This document shows positions 40,909-50,832 of a DNA stretch of 64,000 bases, in pieces; position 1 is the stretch's first letter, and every line of letters starts with the position of its first letter. The translations under genes and the position numbers were made by a program. Under the pieces are notes generated by a model, which was not told the DNA's origin, did not search any database, and saw nothing but the letters and a program-made list of their open reading frames with translations. The DNA comes from Microglena sp. YARC (Eukaryota > Chlorophyta > Chlorophyceae > Chlamydomonadales > Chlamydomonadaceae): the NCBI GenBank assembly GCA_022414725.1, contig JAJSRW010002111.1, positions 1 to 64,000 on the forward strand, given 5' to 3'.

Positions 40909-41804
40909 AGTTGGGGAGCCAACGCTAGTCGGATTGATCCTAGAGAAGACACGTCATACTTGATGATTAAAGGATAGTCATTCTTCAAGTAGATCTCTGC
41001 AGTGGTGCAGAGGTTGGTACACTTTGTGAAGAGGACCATCTGTTTGAGACTGAAGACGCCTTGCACAATCTCTGTACATGTATCTCTTCCATGTTCGGTA
41101 TCGACGACGCACTCTGGGATGGGGACACAACCGTCTTTCATAAGGCTGTTTATGTCGCTTGTTTCTGCATCGTCGTACGGCGAGATGTTCTTGTGCGTCT
41201 TGTTGTTGTCGAAGATGGTGGTTTCCTGGGAGCAAAGCTCTCCCACGCAGCTGAACGTAATCTGGTTCCTGAAGCTCCTGATTTCCATGAACTCTGCGAT
41301 GTTGTGCATGTCTCTACATATCTTCTGAAAATCCGTCGAGGGGAGCGTGACCACCTCGGAGAAGCTCGTAGGATCGACATTGATTACGCGGTGATCCAGG
41401 TCTAGCAGATTTAGTTTGTATGTCGTGCGTGTGTTTTTCTCCATGTTTTCTATGTTGATGCACAAGTGATTGATGTCGTTATGTTCAATGTAGAGCGTGA
41501 GCTGGTCGTTGTTGTTGATCGTCTTGATAAGCTTGTAAAAATTGAGCATGTTCACTCCGATCATTTTCCTGTTGGGGCAGCTGTAGTACTCGAACTTCGA
41601 GGCGTGCAACTTCATGTGCACAAGCACCATGTGCGCAGTGTCGGTCGCGACGATCTTCATGCCTGTTTCGTCAAACTCGATGCATGTGTCCATGACCAGT
41701 TCCTTGAGGACCTCTGTCAGGATCTTGAAAGCGACACCCTGCACAGTGCGCATCACTAGACATCGCGTCGTGTCGGGTGAGAATGAAATGGATGATGATG
41801 ACAT
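40905..41804 (-). CDS. PCNA-like sliding clamp
   Basis: DNA polymerase processivity factor. From the ATG at 41802-41804: FKILTEVLKELVMDTCIEF, then GMKIVATDTAHMVLVHMKL (the typical first PCNA repeat), GVNMLNFYKLIKTINNNDQL, and a second half ending with LYLKN-type strands (EIYLKNDYPLIIKYDVSSLG), which corresponds to the PCNA LAPK-type end. Length 299 aa, about 35 more than cellular PCNA, the extra lying in the second half. Upstream in-frame sequence is open but has no support. Its stop TAA (40905-40907) overlaps the RNR2 TAG. It diverges from the gene at 41852 across 47 bp with a TATA-like tatataaacataaata. Confidence 0.9.
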   Translation of the reverse strand: MSSSSISFSPDTTRCLVMRTVQGVAFKILTEVLKELVMDTCIEFDETGMKIVATDTAHMVLVHMKLHASKFEYYSCPNRKMIGVNMLNFYKLIKTINNNDQLTLYIEHNDINHLCINIENMEKNTRTTYKLNLLDLDHRVINVDPTSFSEVVTLPSTDFQKICRDMHNIAEFMEIRSFRNQITFSCVGELCSQETTIFDNNKTHKNISPYDDAETSDINSLMKDGCVPIPECVVDTEHGRDTCTEIVQGVFSLKQMVLFTKCTNLCTTAEIYLKNDYPLIIKYDVSSLGSIRLALAPQL

Positions 41805-41851
41805 TTGTGCGATTATATAAACATAAATAGTGGAACATTCCTTTAAGCAAA
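41805..41851. promoter_or_regulatory. Divergent promoter region
   Basis: 47-bp spacer between two divergent starts. It contains gattatataaacataaatag, an AT-rich box that could serve both genes. Confidence 0.45.
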
Positions 41852-42514
41852 ATGGGTCAGAAAGAGAAATACAAGAAGAGCTTCTATCGACTTGTAGAGT
41901 CTCTACGCGCCGACTGTACGCTGGATGTTTCTGTTGCAGAAATATACAGTGGGGCGAAAAAGATACTTGTTGATTGGACAGCACGCACATGGGTGGTAGG
42001 CACTCTTGGGTCCCCCGTCGAACGTCGCGAGCCCCCATATCGAGACCCTGTCGTGATCGATTTGGGCTCTCTCCAACCTGAGTATTTTACAAATCCGACT
42101 CGAGATCCCGTTCTATTGTACGGCCTCGGTCACGAACTGTGGAAGAACGGATACGTCATTTTTGGAAACATGTATGTGCACGTGCGCGTGTTGGACGATC
42201 CCATATACCGGATGGACAACATCGGCTACCCGAACAACCTGCATGCGGCGCTGAACGTAAGCATTGCGGACTACTTTTACGGACGCTCGTTCGAGTTGCC
42301 GCACCCGTCCGGGCTGAATGACGCCCCTCCCGTTTTTGTCGAATACGAGGGGGGGCAGACAGTGAGCGTGTTCAATTGTGGCGGGATGCGGTGCTTGGGA
42401 ACTCTGTACGTGCACTTCGACCTCATTCTTCCGAGCACACGGGAGGAGCGGGAGGCGCTCTTGGACGAAATCGTATCTTTGTATCACGAGGAGATGCGAT
42501 GCAATTTTTTTTAG
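41852..42514 (+). CDS. Hypothetical protein, 220 aa
   Basis: Intact from ATG to TAG at 42512-42514. Soluble, mixed alpha/beta, with a Gly/Asp-rich middle (NCGGMRCLGTLYVHFDL) and no membrane segment. Just after the stop the sequence gatgcgcaggagatgcgatgc repeats the last codons, a short tandem duplication. No family recognised. Confidence 0.65.
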   Translation: MGQKEKYKKSFYRLVESLRADCTLDVSVAEIYSGAKKILVDWTARTWVVGTLGSPVERREPPYRDPVVIDLGSLQPEYFTNPTRDPVLLYGLGHELWKNGYVIFGNMYVHVRVLDDPIYRMDNIGYPNNLHAALNVSIADYFYGRSFELPHPSGLNDAPPVFVEYEGGQTVSVFNCGGMRCLGTLYVHFDLILPSTREEREALLDEIVSLYHEEMRCNFF

Positions 42515-43127
42515 GATGCGCAGGAGATGCGATGCTAATTGAAGATGCGGCGGAGATATTGCTTGGAATCGTACGTAACACTAAAATGAACCGGCTTTCT
42601 GGAGTTGTACGGTGAGATGCACATGCCTACTATGGAGATGTAACCGTTCTCAATTCACATGGCAGTGCGCGGAATGTTGCGCGTTGCACGTGGTGAGAAA
42701 TCTTCATGTCAGCCCCCGAGCACAGGGATGGAGGGGTGGGTTTTACCATCTTTGAGTGCACACAAGTTCACATTGGCAGTGGAGTGCCATTTATGGTTGT
42801 TAGCGTTGCACGTGTGGTAACTTGCGCTTTGCGCCCAATAGGCTGAATTGCGGTTATGACCAATGCTTCACACACGTGGGCCCCGGTGTCCAACAGATAG
42901 AAATACTGACGCAAGGAATTGCGCAATGTAGGGGCACACGAGCGGCTTTTACACATGGTCCGTCGCGAAGCATGTGTTGAAACATATATCAGATGCATGT
43001 ACACATCGCCGTTACGCGTTAAGACTATGGTTTGATGCATGTTTACAGGTTCGCTCTACTCTTGAAGCATCGAAAACACGTACCATCTTTTTGACGAACA
43101 ATTATTAAAACTACACAATCGTTCTTA

Positions 43128-43797
43128 TTGGTCGACGGGAATAAATGCATAACCGCAGAGGTGTTGTTGCATTTTCAAAAGCACTCACAATTTACGATTA
43201 TCAAACTAAAACAGTGTATCGTTTCATTCCTCATTGGTTGCACAAGAAAAAGGAGCATCAGTGGACAGTGTAAAGGGGACTTAGTTCCACTTGTCAAGAA
43301 TTTTGTAGTAGATACAAGGATACAATCGATGCTGGGAAAATTTTAGTATCAGTTGACGAATGTGGGTTTAGTGAGCGTCTCAAGCCACATTATGGGTATT
43401 CCCCCGTGTAGGAAAACCTGTTATCGTTAAAACTATGTGGGTGGGTACACCATAGTTTGTTGATGGCATTTTTTAGATGGTAGGAAGGACGTTCGCTGTG
43501 CTGGACTTTGCATTATGGAGTTTGTGCAATGTAGGGTCTAAGGCCTAAATATTTTCAGTCCAGGAATTCAATGCATTGAGCTGCGTGCTTCGCCGGTCCG
43601 CTACATACCAAACGATACAAAGACGCACGTGTCTGATATGATTTCCTTAGCATTCAGCACCTACACTGATAAAATCATTATGGGTTGTTTTGACTACGTT
43701 ATGGAACACGTATGTGATGTTTTGTACAAAGAGTTCTGTGATGTATTATGTAAGATCACGTCGACAGTCGCGAAATTTGAAGGAGCTACTAAAATCT
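43128..43797 (+). pseudogene. Tc1/mariner-type transposase remnant
   Basis: Frames read in sequence: a part with FQKHSQFTII and a block RKRSISGQCKGDLVPLV, then, after a shift near 43330, ILVSVDECGFSERLKPHYGYS, the second block of the DDE core in Tc1/IS630-type enzymes, then a TAG and further pieces with VRYIPNDTKTHVSD. Multiple stops and shifts. Its missing N-terminal helix-turn-helix is found at 24392 and, damaged, near 16005. Confidence 0.6.
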
Positions 43798-43799
43798 AG

Positions 43800-45862
43800 C
43801 AGGACAAGAAGGACCCGTTTATGCAAGACATGGTCTCATCGCCAGACCCCAGAGTACAGACGTGCTTGAAATGCATGTATCTGACGATGGAAGACATTCG
43901 GGGAAGTCAAAGGGGAATGTGGATCAGCCTCGTCAATGTGGTGAGCCGCATGTTGGCGTCCAGTCTGGTGGCTTTTCAATGTCACGAATGGAGGGCGAAT
44001 GCCGATTTCCTAATATGTACGAGGGATACCTTGGAAGGATTGGCTAAGGATCGGAGCGGGCGTCTTTCCAGCAGAGTAGAAATATCATAACGAAGCCGTG
44101 AAAGGACGTCGGAAAGGTGCTGGTATGACCCTGTACATCTGCCAGGTTTTGAACTATGGGTCACTGAGCACTGCTGGGTTCCTTACACCCGCCTCCTAGG
44201 ACTTCAAAAGACCATCCGTGTGTACACGTGATGAGGGTCATCCAACAAGAATACAGGAGATGGAATCTTGGCCAGAGTCTGTTCAGGAGTACGTCGTGAA
44301 GTTCGAGTCAGGCTGAAAGTTTCCAGATGGAAGTCGACTTTATGATGACTATGGCAAAGACATGGACTTCCCGACCCATGGTCCGGTTCAATTATTGGAG
44401 CAGACACGGTTGGAGGCTATTGGTGCACGTCGTATCCGGTTGATGCCCATCTTTAATGTCCAACGGGCGCATGTCCGCCTTGACATGAACCCTCGTGAAC
44501 CTGTTCAGGCAAGTTGTTCCCCAAAGACCAAACATCGTCGAGGTTTCAAAGTGGGAAAAAGTAAAGGATCCCGACCGCTTCATGTTGCCTCTGAAGCCTG
44601 CAGTTAAGAAGAAAAAATCATTGGTCCTGGTGAATGGGAGGCATACAAGTTGGCCCAACAGAAGTACGATGCTGACGTTAAGGGTATCAAGGCTACTGAC
44701 GAGTACAGACATGCAAAGGGTAGGTATGACACGCTAGTGAACGCCCGAAAAACAGTCGCAGGTTCCTTCTTCAAGAAACCACCTGTCAAGACGGGTGGGT
44801 GTTCGATTGTAGCATCTGTACTGACGGAGTCTCATTGGCATGCAGTACAGCAAGACAGTACAGGTTCCCGATCTGAAGAAGACAGTAAGAGGTCTCGCGA
44901 GGAAGGTATGAGCGTCTCAGAAACAGTATGACCATAAACTCAAAACGACATTGCCCGATATCGTCGTTCTGGGTGTGAATCCTGGTAGGAGCAACATCGC
45001 TACAGTCACGTATCTGGCAGACGACAAAAGCAAGACATGGAAGCTTACACGCGGAGCTTTTTACACAAGTCTGGTATCAAGAAACAGAAAAAACAGCAAG
45101 AAAAATGTTCTCAGACATGATTCCTAGATGGGAGTCTCTGCGTTGAGCAGCGTTAAGTACATCCAGGAAGGATGAAATCTCGGCTTACTTGAAAAATTAC
45201 GCTACGTTTTCCGACGAGTGGTGGAGGATGGCACTCCGTCGCAGAGAGTCCCGAGACAACTTTCAGAGGTACATTGGCAAGCGCAAGGCTATGGACTCAT
45301 TTTGGGCAGGGATCAAGCGCAACATGAAGTTGGATCATCTGACCTGAGGTAGCGGTTCTGCAATCACGAAGCTGAAGGCTACTAGCTGTGCCTACGGGAT
45401 CTATGTTCGCTTCTGCAAGCGCCTCTTCAAGAGGAGGTTCATGTGACAGATGAGTTCAAGACGACTCTCATGTCTTGGGAAACCGGTGCCAAGAAGGAAT
45501 GTGTTTACAAGATTCCAAGTGTCCAAATAACCACGGAAGGTCAGATTCGTCTAGGTTACGAGTTGTTGGGTCACACCCCATTAAAGGAGACTCCCAAAGG
45601 TCTCTTATCGCGACCAGTTGCGTGAGGGTGTACTGCACACGTAAAAAATCCAAGAAAAACACAGGAGGGGTGGCTTAGCCCCCTCTCTTGTCGACAACAA
45701 ATCGATCAAGCTGTACCCAGAGGTACGAGGACTGCGATTCTCTCCAGAAACCAGCACTTACTCGGACCGCTCCTCTGCTCTCACAATCGCAAGGCTGCAC
45801 TGCATGGAACTGTTGGGTCTAGGGAGACCGCTTCCATTTTGCAGGGATGCGTGTTGTTGATG
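43800..45862 (+). pseudogene. Fanzor (TnpB-like) nuclease, heavily decayed
   Basis: The most telling block is near 44985: VVLGVNPGRSNIATVTYLAD, which corresponds to the RuvC-I strand GVDPG of TnpB/Fanzor with Asn in place of the catalytic Asp. After a shift come a HKSGIKK-type piece near 45070, an EVSAYLKN-like helix near 45175, TKLKAT near 45370, VTDEFKTTLMSWETGAKK (45443), a RGL-type stretch near 45725 and the end LLGLGRPLPF near 45825. The order is that of Fanzor. At least six breaks, plus the Asp-to-Asn change, show it is dead. The upstream part (43820-44930) has fragments in several frames that fit a Fanzor N-terminus but carry no unique motif. Confidence 0.7.
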
Positions 45863-45915
45863 GGCTACAAAAAAACATGATGGTGTTCCACTGCAATGTG
45901 GGTTGTTACACCATA

Positions 45916-45985
45916 AGGTTACACCATAAGGTGTACCGTACACTCCAGAAAGCGGTTTCATTTTAGTATTCCGTCGAGTGTAGCA
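45916..45985. repeat. Dispersed repeat copy f; right end of Fanzor element 1
   Basis: ggtgtaccgtacactccaga, aagcggtttcattttagta and ttccgtcgagtgtag. It contains the terminal inverted repeat of the element and supplies the stop of the zinc-finger gene. Confidence 0.65.
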
Positions 45986-46460
45986 CATATGCTTTTTCGC
46001 AACAATCGGGAGTCATGATGAAATTCATATGCTGTGGATGCACAGGGTTGAAGTGCGACAATTGCAGCAACTTGACAAGACTGTATCCACATTCCTTGAA
46101 TTGATTAGCAGAAATGAACTCGTCGGCTATATCCTCGCCGAAAGGGTGCATGTCCTCCACGGACATTCTTTCCCCGCGAGAAGATGAAGAAACAGAAGTC
46201 GATGATTGATTGATATTAATTGTGAGTTGCTCGCAATTGCCGATTGCATTGGTGGATGCACCGAAGTTGTTGTTCACATTGAATTTGTGCTTGTTTTGCA
46301 ATGTCAACAACTCGCTTTGAAGTTCGCTGATCTGCTTCTCCAACAGAGCCACGCGCTTTTCGATGTCCGCATTGTCAAACATGCCAGAAGGGTGCGTCCG
46401 CTGCTTGTGCGACCACTTAGACTGGCGAGTGCTGAACTGCTTGTCACACAACTCACACAT
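45963..46460 (-). CDS. C2H2 zinc-finger coiled-coil protein, 3' end cut
   Basis: Starts at the ATG 46458-46460 with one C2H2 finger (CELCDKQFSTRQSKWSHKQ followed by RTH), then a coiled coil (IEKRVALLEKQISELQSELL), then a Ser-rich linker and a C-terminal part with LLQLSHFNPVHPQHMNF. This layout is common in a family of giant-virus zinc-finger proteins, in which the last domain runs on for tens of residues more. Here the final residues and the stop are coded by the terminal repeat of the Fanzor element, so the protein is truncated. Likely DNA binding or host interaction. Confidence 0.6.
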   Translation of the reverse strand: MCELCDKQFSTRQSKWSHKQRTHPSGMFDNADIEKRVALLEKQISELQSELLTLQNKHKFNVNNNFGASTNAIGNCEQLTININQSSTSVSSSSRGERMSVEDMHPFGEDIADEFISANQFKECGYSLVKLLQLSHFNPVHPQHMNFIMTPDCCEKAYVLHSTEY

Positions 46461-46674
46461 GTACTAACCAGACTTCTGCATGTCTCTTAAGTGCTTTTGA
46501 GGCACGAATTCTTATGCACAAGTGGTGCGGGGTGGGTGGGGGGTGATGCATGTGTGTGCAGGGGAGTGTCAGTCGAACCCCGTTAATCGATGAAGTTAAA
46601 AAGTGTGGGTGGGTGCAGAGGGTCCAGAATTTGTAGAGATCCACACACACACAAATTTTGATCAAAACGTAAAA
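46461..46674. other. Intergenic, no gene seen
   Basis: G/T-rich spacer upstream of the zinc-finger gene, with ggtgggtggggggt near 46530. No promoter motif recognised. Confidence 0.35.
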
Positions 46675-47215
46675 TGAGAAGCTTTCACAAACAAACACAC
46701 TCTAAAGATGTGTCTGCACATGAGGACACTAAAATAACTGTCAATGTAGAGAAGCTTTCACAAACAAAAACACTGAAATGGTGTCTGCACATGAGGACAC
46801 TTAAAAATAACTGTCAAAATGTAGAGAAGCTTTCACAAAACAAACACACTTCTGAAAAATAGGTGTCTGCACATGAGGACACTTAAAATAACTGTCAAAA
46901 TGTAGAGAAGCTTTCACAAACAAACACACTCTAAATGTCTGCATGAGGACACTTAAAATAACTGTCAAAATGTAGAGAATCTTTCACAAACAAAACACTC
47001 TGAAATAAGGTGTCTGCACATGAGGACACTTAAAATAACTGTCAAAATGTAGAGAAGCTTTCACAAACAAAAACACTCTGTAATAAGGTGTCTGCACATG
47101 AGGACACTTAAAATAACTGTCAAAATGTAGAGAAGCTTTCACAAACAAACACACTCTGAAATAAGGTGTCTGCACATGAGGACACTTAAAATAACTGTCA
47201 AAATGTAGAGAAGAA
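46675..47215 (+). repeat. Tandem repeat array of about 70 bp
   Basis: Seven to eight units with gtagagaagctttcacaaac, then acac-ctgaaataag and gtgtctgcacatgaggacac, the last an imperfect inverted repeat (gtgtc ... gacac). Units touch without unique spacers, so this is not a CRISPR array. It begins and ends between two minus-strand genes. Length differences between units come from small indels. Confidence 0.85.
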
Positions 47216-47385
47216 GATTCGTAAAGGACAGCAGCCTCGAGGGAGTTGACCCCTATGATACCCCTATGGAGAATTCATCGTCTTTCTTACTACATGTCCC
47301 CCGGACCCCCGGATGTGTAATAAGAAATTCATAGAAATTCAACGGTTAATTTATAATTTTTACAGTCGTTGAATTACATGAAATG
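47216..47385. other. Intergenic, no gene seen
   Basis: Short unique spacer between the tandem array and the 3' end of the next gene. Confidence 0.3.
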
Positions 47386-48617
47386 TTAAAGCGCCTTGTT
47401 GCCGATGACAGAGTGATTAAACCAAAGCTTCATTGGGTCTGTCTCGACCCAAGATGATATGAGTTTGGAGGTGTCCATCGTTACGTCGTCGAATATCGTG
47501 ACGATAGTCATGTTACTTTTGTTGTTGTCTCTTTTATTAATATTATCGATATTGTAGTTTTGGTACGATGTGTTGACGCCAAAGATTATGGGTATTGGAA
47601 GCCCGCCTTGTTCGGAATTGATCCTGAAGCTAATGGAGAAGTCTTTCGCATTGGAGAGGACGAACATATCCGTTTCGAGAGTGTAGGTCAAAAGTGTGAA
47701 CTTGACGTTACCTGTCTCAGTATCAAGGACCATGTGGAAAGCATCCATATTTTGGGCGATGGTGGTGTATAGGATGGACGAGAAGTACCCGTTGTAGAGT
47801 ATGAGGAAGCGGTCCAGTGGGATGCGTTGGGCGTACTCAAGTGATCGTTCCAAGAAGGCTTTGCGGAAAGTAGGCTCATTGATCGACTCAACTTTCACAA
47901 ACATGGGAGAAGGAGTAGAAACAATGAAAAAGCCTGGTACGGCCGCCATAGCGAATGACCTTTCCCCGTTAGACTCGTTAACGCCCAGAGATGCAAAGTT
48001 GATTTTTGTTGCTAGTGTGTACCGCTCAGTGTAGAGCGTCGAAAGGTTCGTCTTCATCTTGTTGAACACAATGATCACCTTGTCGATCGTCGAAATGTCC
48101 AGATTGGGGGCGCTGATTTTAACCCCTTTCGCCCGACACTCGCTAATCATGAGCTCGTGACGGAACACATACAGACAATACTCGTACCAAGGAATCACAT
48201 GGGTCAACTTGCGGTATGCTTCCACGCTATCGCTTTGTCCCTTGTAAGAAATGGATATCAGGTCGCAAGTATCTTTATCTTTTTTCGAATCTTTCTTATC
48301 CGAATAGGACACTGATTTCTTGTCAACTTTATTGGTATTCTTATTATTACCACGCTTCTCCTTCTTTTTTTATCGGAAGTGCCTCCGCCATGTTGGAACG
48401 ATGATATTCCTGCGGAAACGATGGGGGGGTTCTCCAGGTAGGTTGCGGCCCTCTCCAGACACGTGCGAAAGTCTGTGAACGCCACAATCGCAAACAATGG
48501 GGCGTGGCGCGTGTTCGCGGATGTCACGAGTTTGTTCAGGTCATCGTACCGGACCAGGGCTAGCAACCACTGGTAGAAATAAACGAGATTCTGAACGTGT
48601 TCAGGATTCACGGACAT
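47386..48617 (-). CDS. Unknown protein, frameshift in T7 run
   Basis: Two frames make one gene of about 410 residues: the 5' part from the ATG 48615-48617 to about 48370, and the 3' part to 47386. The change lies in a run of seven T on the plus strand (48365-48371). Beyond it the sequence enters a Lys/Asn/Asp-rich linker (KKSVSYSDKKDSKKDKD) and then a beta-rich domain. The N-terminal part is helical. No membrane segment. No family recognised. The single break in a homopolymer may be an assembly error. Confidence 0.55.
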
Positions 48618-48669
48618 TTTGATGAGGTGGTTTACGTGCGAAGGCGGATGTACTTACCATTGACTACTC

Positions 48670-49587
48670 CTATATTTTAATCGCATCTTCCACTCCAGGT
48701 ACTGGGGGGAAATCGACATCAATCAATGATCCTCCCTCAGCATCAGGTGCTCCTCCACAGGGGTTTGTTGCGTCATTGGGTGTCTCTGTTTGTTTATCGA
48801 GCCAAGTATCGCGTTGGTCCTGAATGCGTTCGATGAGTCCTGATTTCCTTGCATCGTACATCTCGTTACGCGTCTCCTGCTGCTTGTAGTAATTCTTCAT
48901 CAACGTGTTCAGCTGGGTTTCGGAATACTCGCAATCGGTGATATCGTCGGGGTTAGGACTCCACGGGCACCAGCACCCGACCTCGGCGATGTACACGTTG
49001 AACTTGTTGTCGGTGCGGCTTATGACCTTGGCTCTGTTCTTCGCCTCGTCAAGACTTCCGTATACGCCTCGGATCTTGAAACCGCGGATACTCGTCTTCG
49101 ACAAGTCCCCCGTCGTCTCCCGAAACTCCTGGTCAAGGGTGGACTCGCGAGATAGACGGTACGCATTCAACTCATCCTGCATACTACTTTCGGACCACAT
49201 GTATGCATAGCGCTCACGGATCAAGCGGACGCTCTCTTCGAGAGAATCTTGACCCCCACCATGTAGGGTCGTGACGTTTGTCAGCATGATGTCCACGTCT
49301 TTGCACAAGTCACTCAGAAAGCGGCTTAGGACGAACGTCTCCTTCTGCACCAACACATCCTCTGGAGAAACGAACGAGATGCAAGCGAATCGTTGCCCAC
49401 GGATACCCTCGTCCTGTTCCAAGTAGTCCTTCTCTTTCGTGGATACTAAACCGCTTGATTCATTCACGACGTTCGATGATTCGGCCTTTGCCTGGTCGGC
49501 CTTTGCCTGGTCGGCCTTTGCCCTAGCCATTTGCACATTGGCAACTTGTGATACAAGATTGTTACTGCGGCGGGTGCGAGGAGGCAT
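48670..49587 (-). CDS. Conserved giant-virus protein (DUF5832-like)
   Basis: 305 residues from the ATG 49585-49587 (MPPRTRRSNN). A basic head and an Ala/Lys repeat (KADQAKADQAKA) precede a domain with GQRFACISFVSPED, KIRGVYGSLDEAKNRAKV and VYIAEVGCWCPWSPNPDD, and a coiled C-terminal part. I recall this order from a family shared by many large DNA viruses, probably DUF5832, role unknown. Frame intact. Upstream in-frame codons to 49713 exist but begin without support. Confidence 0.55.
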   Translation of the reverse strand: MPPRTRRSNNLVSQVANVQMARAKADQAKADQAKAESSNVVNESSGLVSTKEKDYLEQDEGIRGQRFACISFVSPEDVLVQKETFVLSRFLSDLCKDVDIMLTNVTTLHGGGQDSLEESVRLIRERYAYMWSESSMQDELNAYRLSRESTLDQEFRETTGDLSKTSIRGFKIRGVYGSLDEAKNRAKVISRTDNKFNVYIAEVGCWCPWSPNPDDITDCEYSETQLNTLMKNYYKQQETRNEMYDARKSGLIERIQDQRDTWLDKQTETPNDATNPCGGAPDAEGGSLIDVDFPPVPGVEDAIKI

Positions 49588-49737
49588 ATTACTTTGTGTT
49601 ACAGAATCAATTGGTAACCATACGTCCCGTTTCCTTATACATTTGTTTTCAAATAAGTTTTGGACACCCTGTATGATATCGGATATTATACAGGGGATTC
49701 CCCTGAAACGCAAAAGTTGATGTTGATGTTCAAATAT
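49588..49737. other. Intergenic spacer
   Basis: Contains an imperfect inverted pair tgtatgatatcggatattatacagg (about 49670-49695), which could form a stem. It lies upstream of the gene at 48670-49587 and just after the 3' end of the S74 gene. Confidence 0.3.
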
Positions 49738-50484
49738 TTAAGATCCCAATGCGTCCACCTTGTCGCTCAATTCCTTGATGGCGTTCACTAGGATGGACAC
49801 GACGTTGCCGTAAGCTACAGTGAGCATACCCGTCACAGGGTGCTCGTGCACGGCTTCAGGGAGAACCGCCTGCAGCTCCTGTGCAATCAGTCCGCACTGG
49901 CGCATGCTGATCACGCTGTCTGTGCGGTCGAACGTATAACCGGATATGCTCTTGACCTTCGCCAAAGCGTCCCCGATCACTTCGAGATTGGTCTTTACGC
50001 GCATGTCGGAGACTTGCGCGAGCTCGTAACGCGCGAAAATAGAAATGCCGTTGACCTGTGACTCGACATGCACGGGATACACAGGATCCCATGTCTCCCA
50101 GTCGGCACCCACAGTGACGTTGGACAATATATGAATGGACGGGGTGGTGGCGATTCCACTGAGTATGTTGCTGGAAAAGTAAGCGTCCGCGATAGTACCA
50201 GGCATAGTGTAGTTGGAGTACTCTCCAACGCCAGCGGACGGCATGTAGATGTCGAATGCTGTGCAATTCATTGTGTTCGTGCTTAAGTGCGTCGCTAGAA
50301 TGTTACCGTTGACGTTGGCCACGTTAGAGTACAACTCCATGGTCGGAAGATGGTTCGACCAGTTGCCCATGAGGATACGACTAGAGGAGTCACTGGCAGC
50401 CATGATAATATCAGACTGGTTCGCATTCAAAAAAAAGTTTTCTCCAGGAATAGCCGATGCCTCTCGAATCGAAAATGCTGCCAT
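49738..50484 (-). CDS. Fibre-like protein with peptidase S74 chaperone domain
   Basis: Intact, 248 residues. The C-terminal 100 residues match the S74 intramolecular chaperone of phage tail spikes and giant-virus fibres: VSDMRVKTNLEVI with the Ser of the SDxRxK cleavage site, SGYTFDR, MRQCGLIAQELQAVLPEAV, and VAYGNVVSILVNAIKELSD forming the final coiled coil. The preceding part is beta-rich and should form the trimeric stem. The domain cuts itself off once folding is complete. Part of a set with the G2-type protein at 8923 and the fibre-like gene at 11373. Confidence 0.85.
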   Translation of the reverse strand: MAAFSIREASAIPGENFFLNANQSDIIMAASDSSSRILMGNWSNHLPTMELYSNVANVNGNILATHLSTNTMNCTAFDIYMPSAGVGEYSNYTMPGTIADAYFSSNILSGIATTPSIHILSNVTVGADWETWDPVYPVHVESQVNGISIFARYELAQVSDMRVKTNLEVIGDALAKVKSISGYTFDRTDSVISMRQCGLIAQELQAVLPEAVHEHPVTGMLTVAYGNVVSILVNAIKELSDKVDALGS

Positions 50485-50524
50485 GTTTGTTTAAATAAGT
50501 TTTACAATTTATTTTCACAACAGA

Positions 50525-50655
50525 ACAACACCTGATACTGATTTGGGGACACAGACGGTTGAACGGTTTACCAAAGAGGCGACTCGGAATATTTTCGAGA
50601 ACTTCTTCAACTTGCTGCACCCCCCTACGTTGCCCAAAAGCAACGATCTGCAGTC
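50525..50655 (+). pseudogene. Duplicate fragment of the dioxygenase gene
   Basis: About 130 bp almost identical to 14515-14645 (ggggacacagacggttgaac and on to gcaacgatctgcag) with a few substitutions and small indels. It covers only the N-terminal region of the phytanoyl-CoA dioxygenase-like gene. A duplicated scrap upstream of the S74 gene. Confidence 0.85.
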
Positions 50656-50832
50656 TGGATGATTATAAGGTGTGTCCCACTTTATTTGAGAACAACTGTA
50701 GGTGTTGAGTCGTCGTTCTACAAACGCAATGATGACATCATCATTGTGCAAATGCACGAAGAAGGAACGTTCGGGACGCTCCTGCAAATGAAGCCCCAAG
50801 CATCCGCGTCGCACACATCCTCTGACCCAACT
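50656..50832. other. No gene seen
   Basis: Spacer between the duplicate fragment and the 3' end of the primase gene. Short plus-strand frames are antisense continuations into the primase gene. Confidence 0.35.

Larger units (their letters stand above)
42575..45985 (+). mobile_element. Decayed Tc1/mariner-like element with Fanzor
   Basis: Left end ctaaaatgaaccggctttctgg and right end, in complement, ctaaaatgaaaccgctttct followed by ggagtgtacgg form an inverted pair of about 35 bp. Inside are, in order on the plus strand, a broken transposase (43128-43797) and a broken Fanzor (43800-45862). A target duplication could not be settled: ta flanks the right end but not clearly the left. 42613-43127 carries no coding I recognise and may be a later insertion. 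The right end cuts into the 3' part of the zinc-finger gene. Confidence 0.65.

Noticed and set aside
46675..47215. CRISPR array
   Set aside because: Units are contiguous and similar along their whole length; there are no unique spacers and no cas genes.
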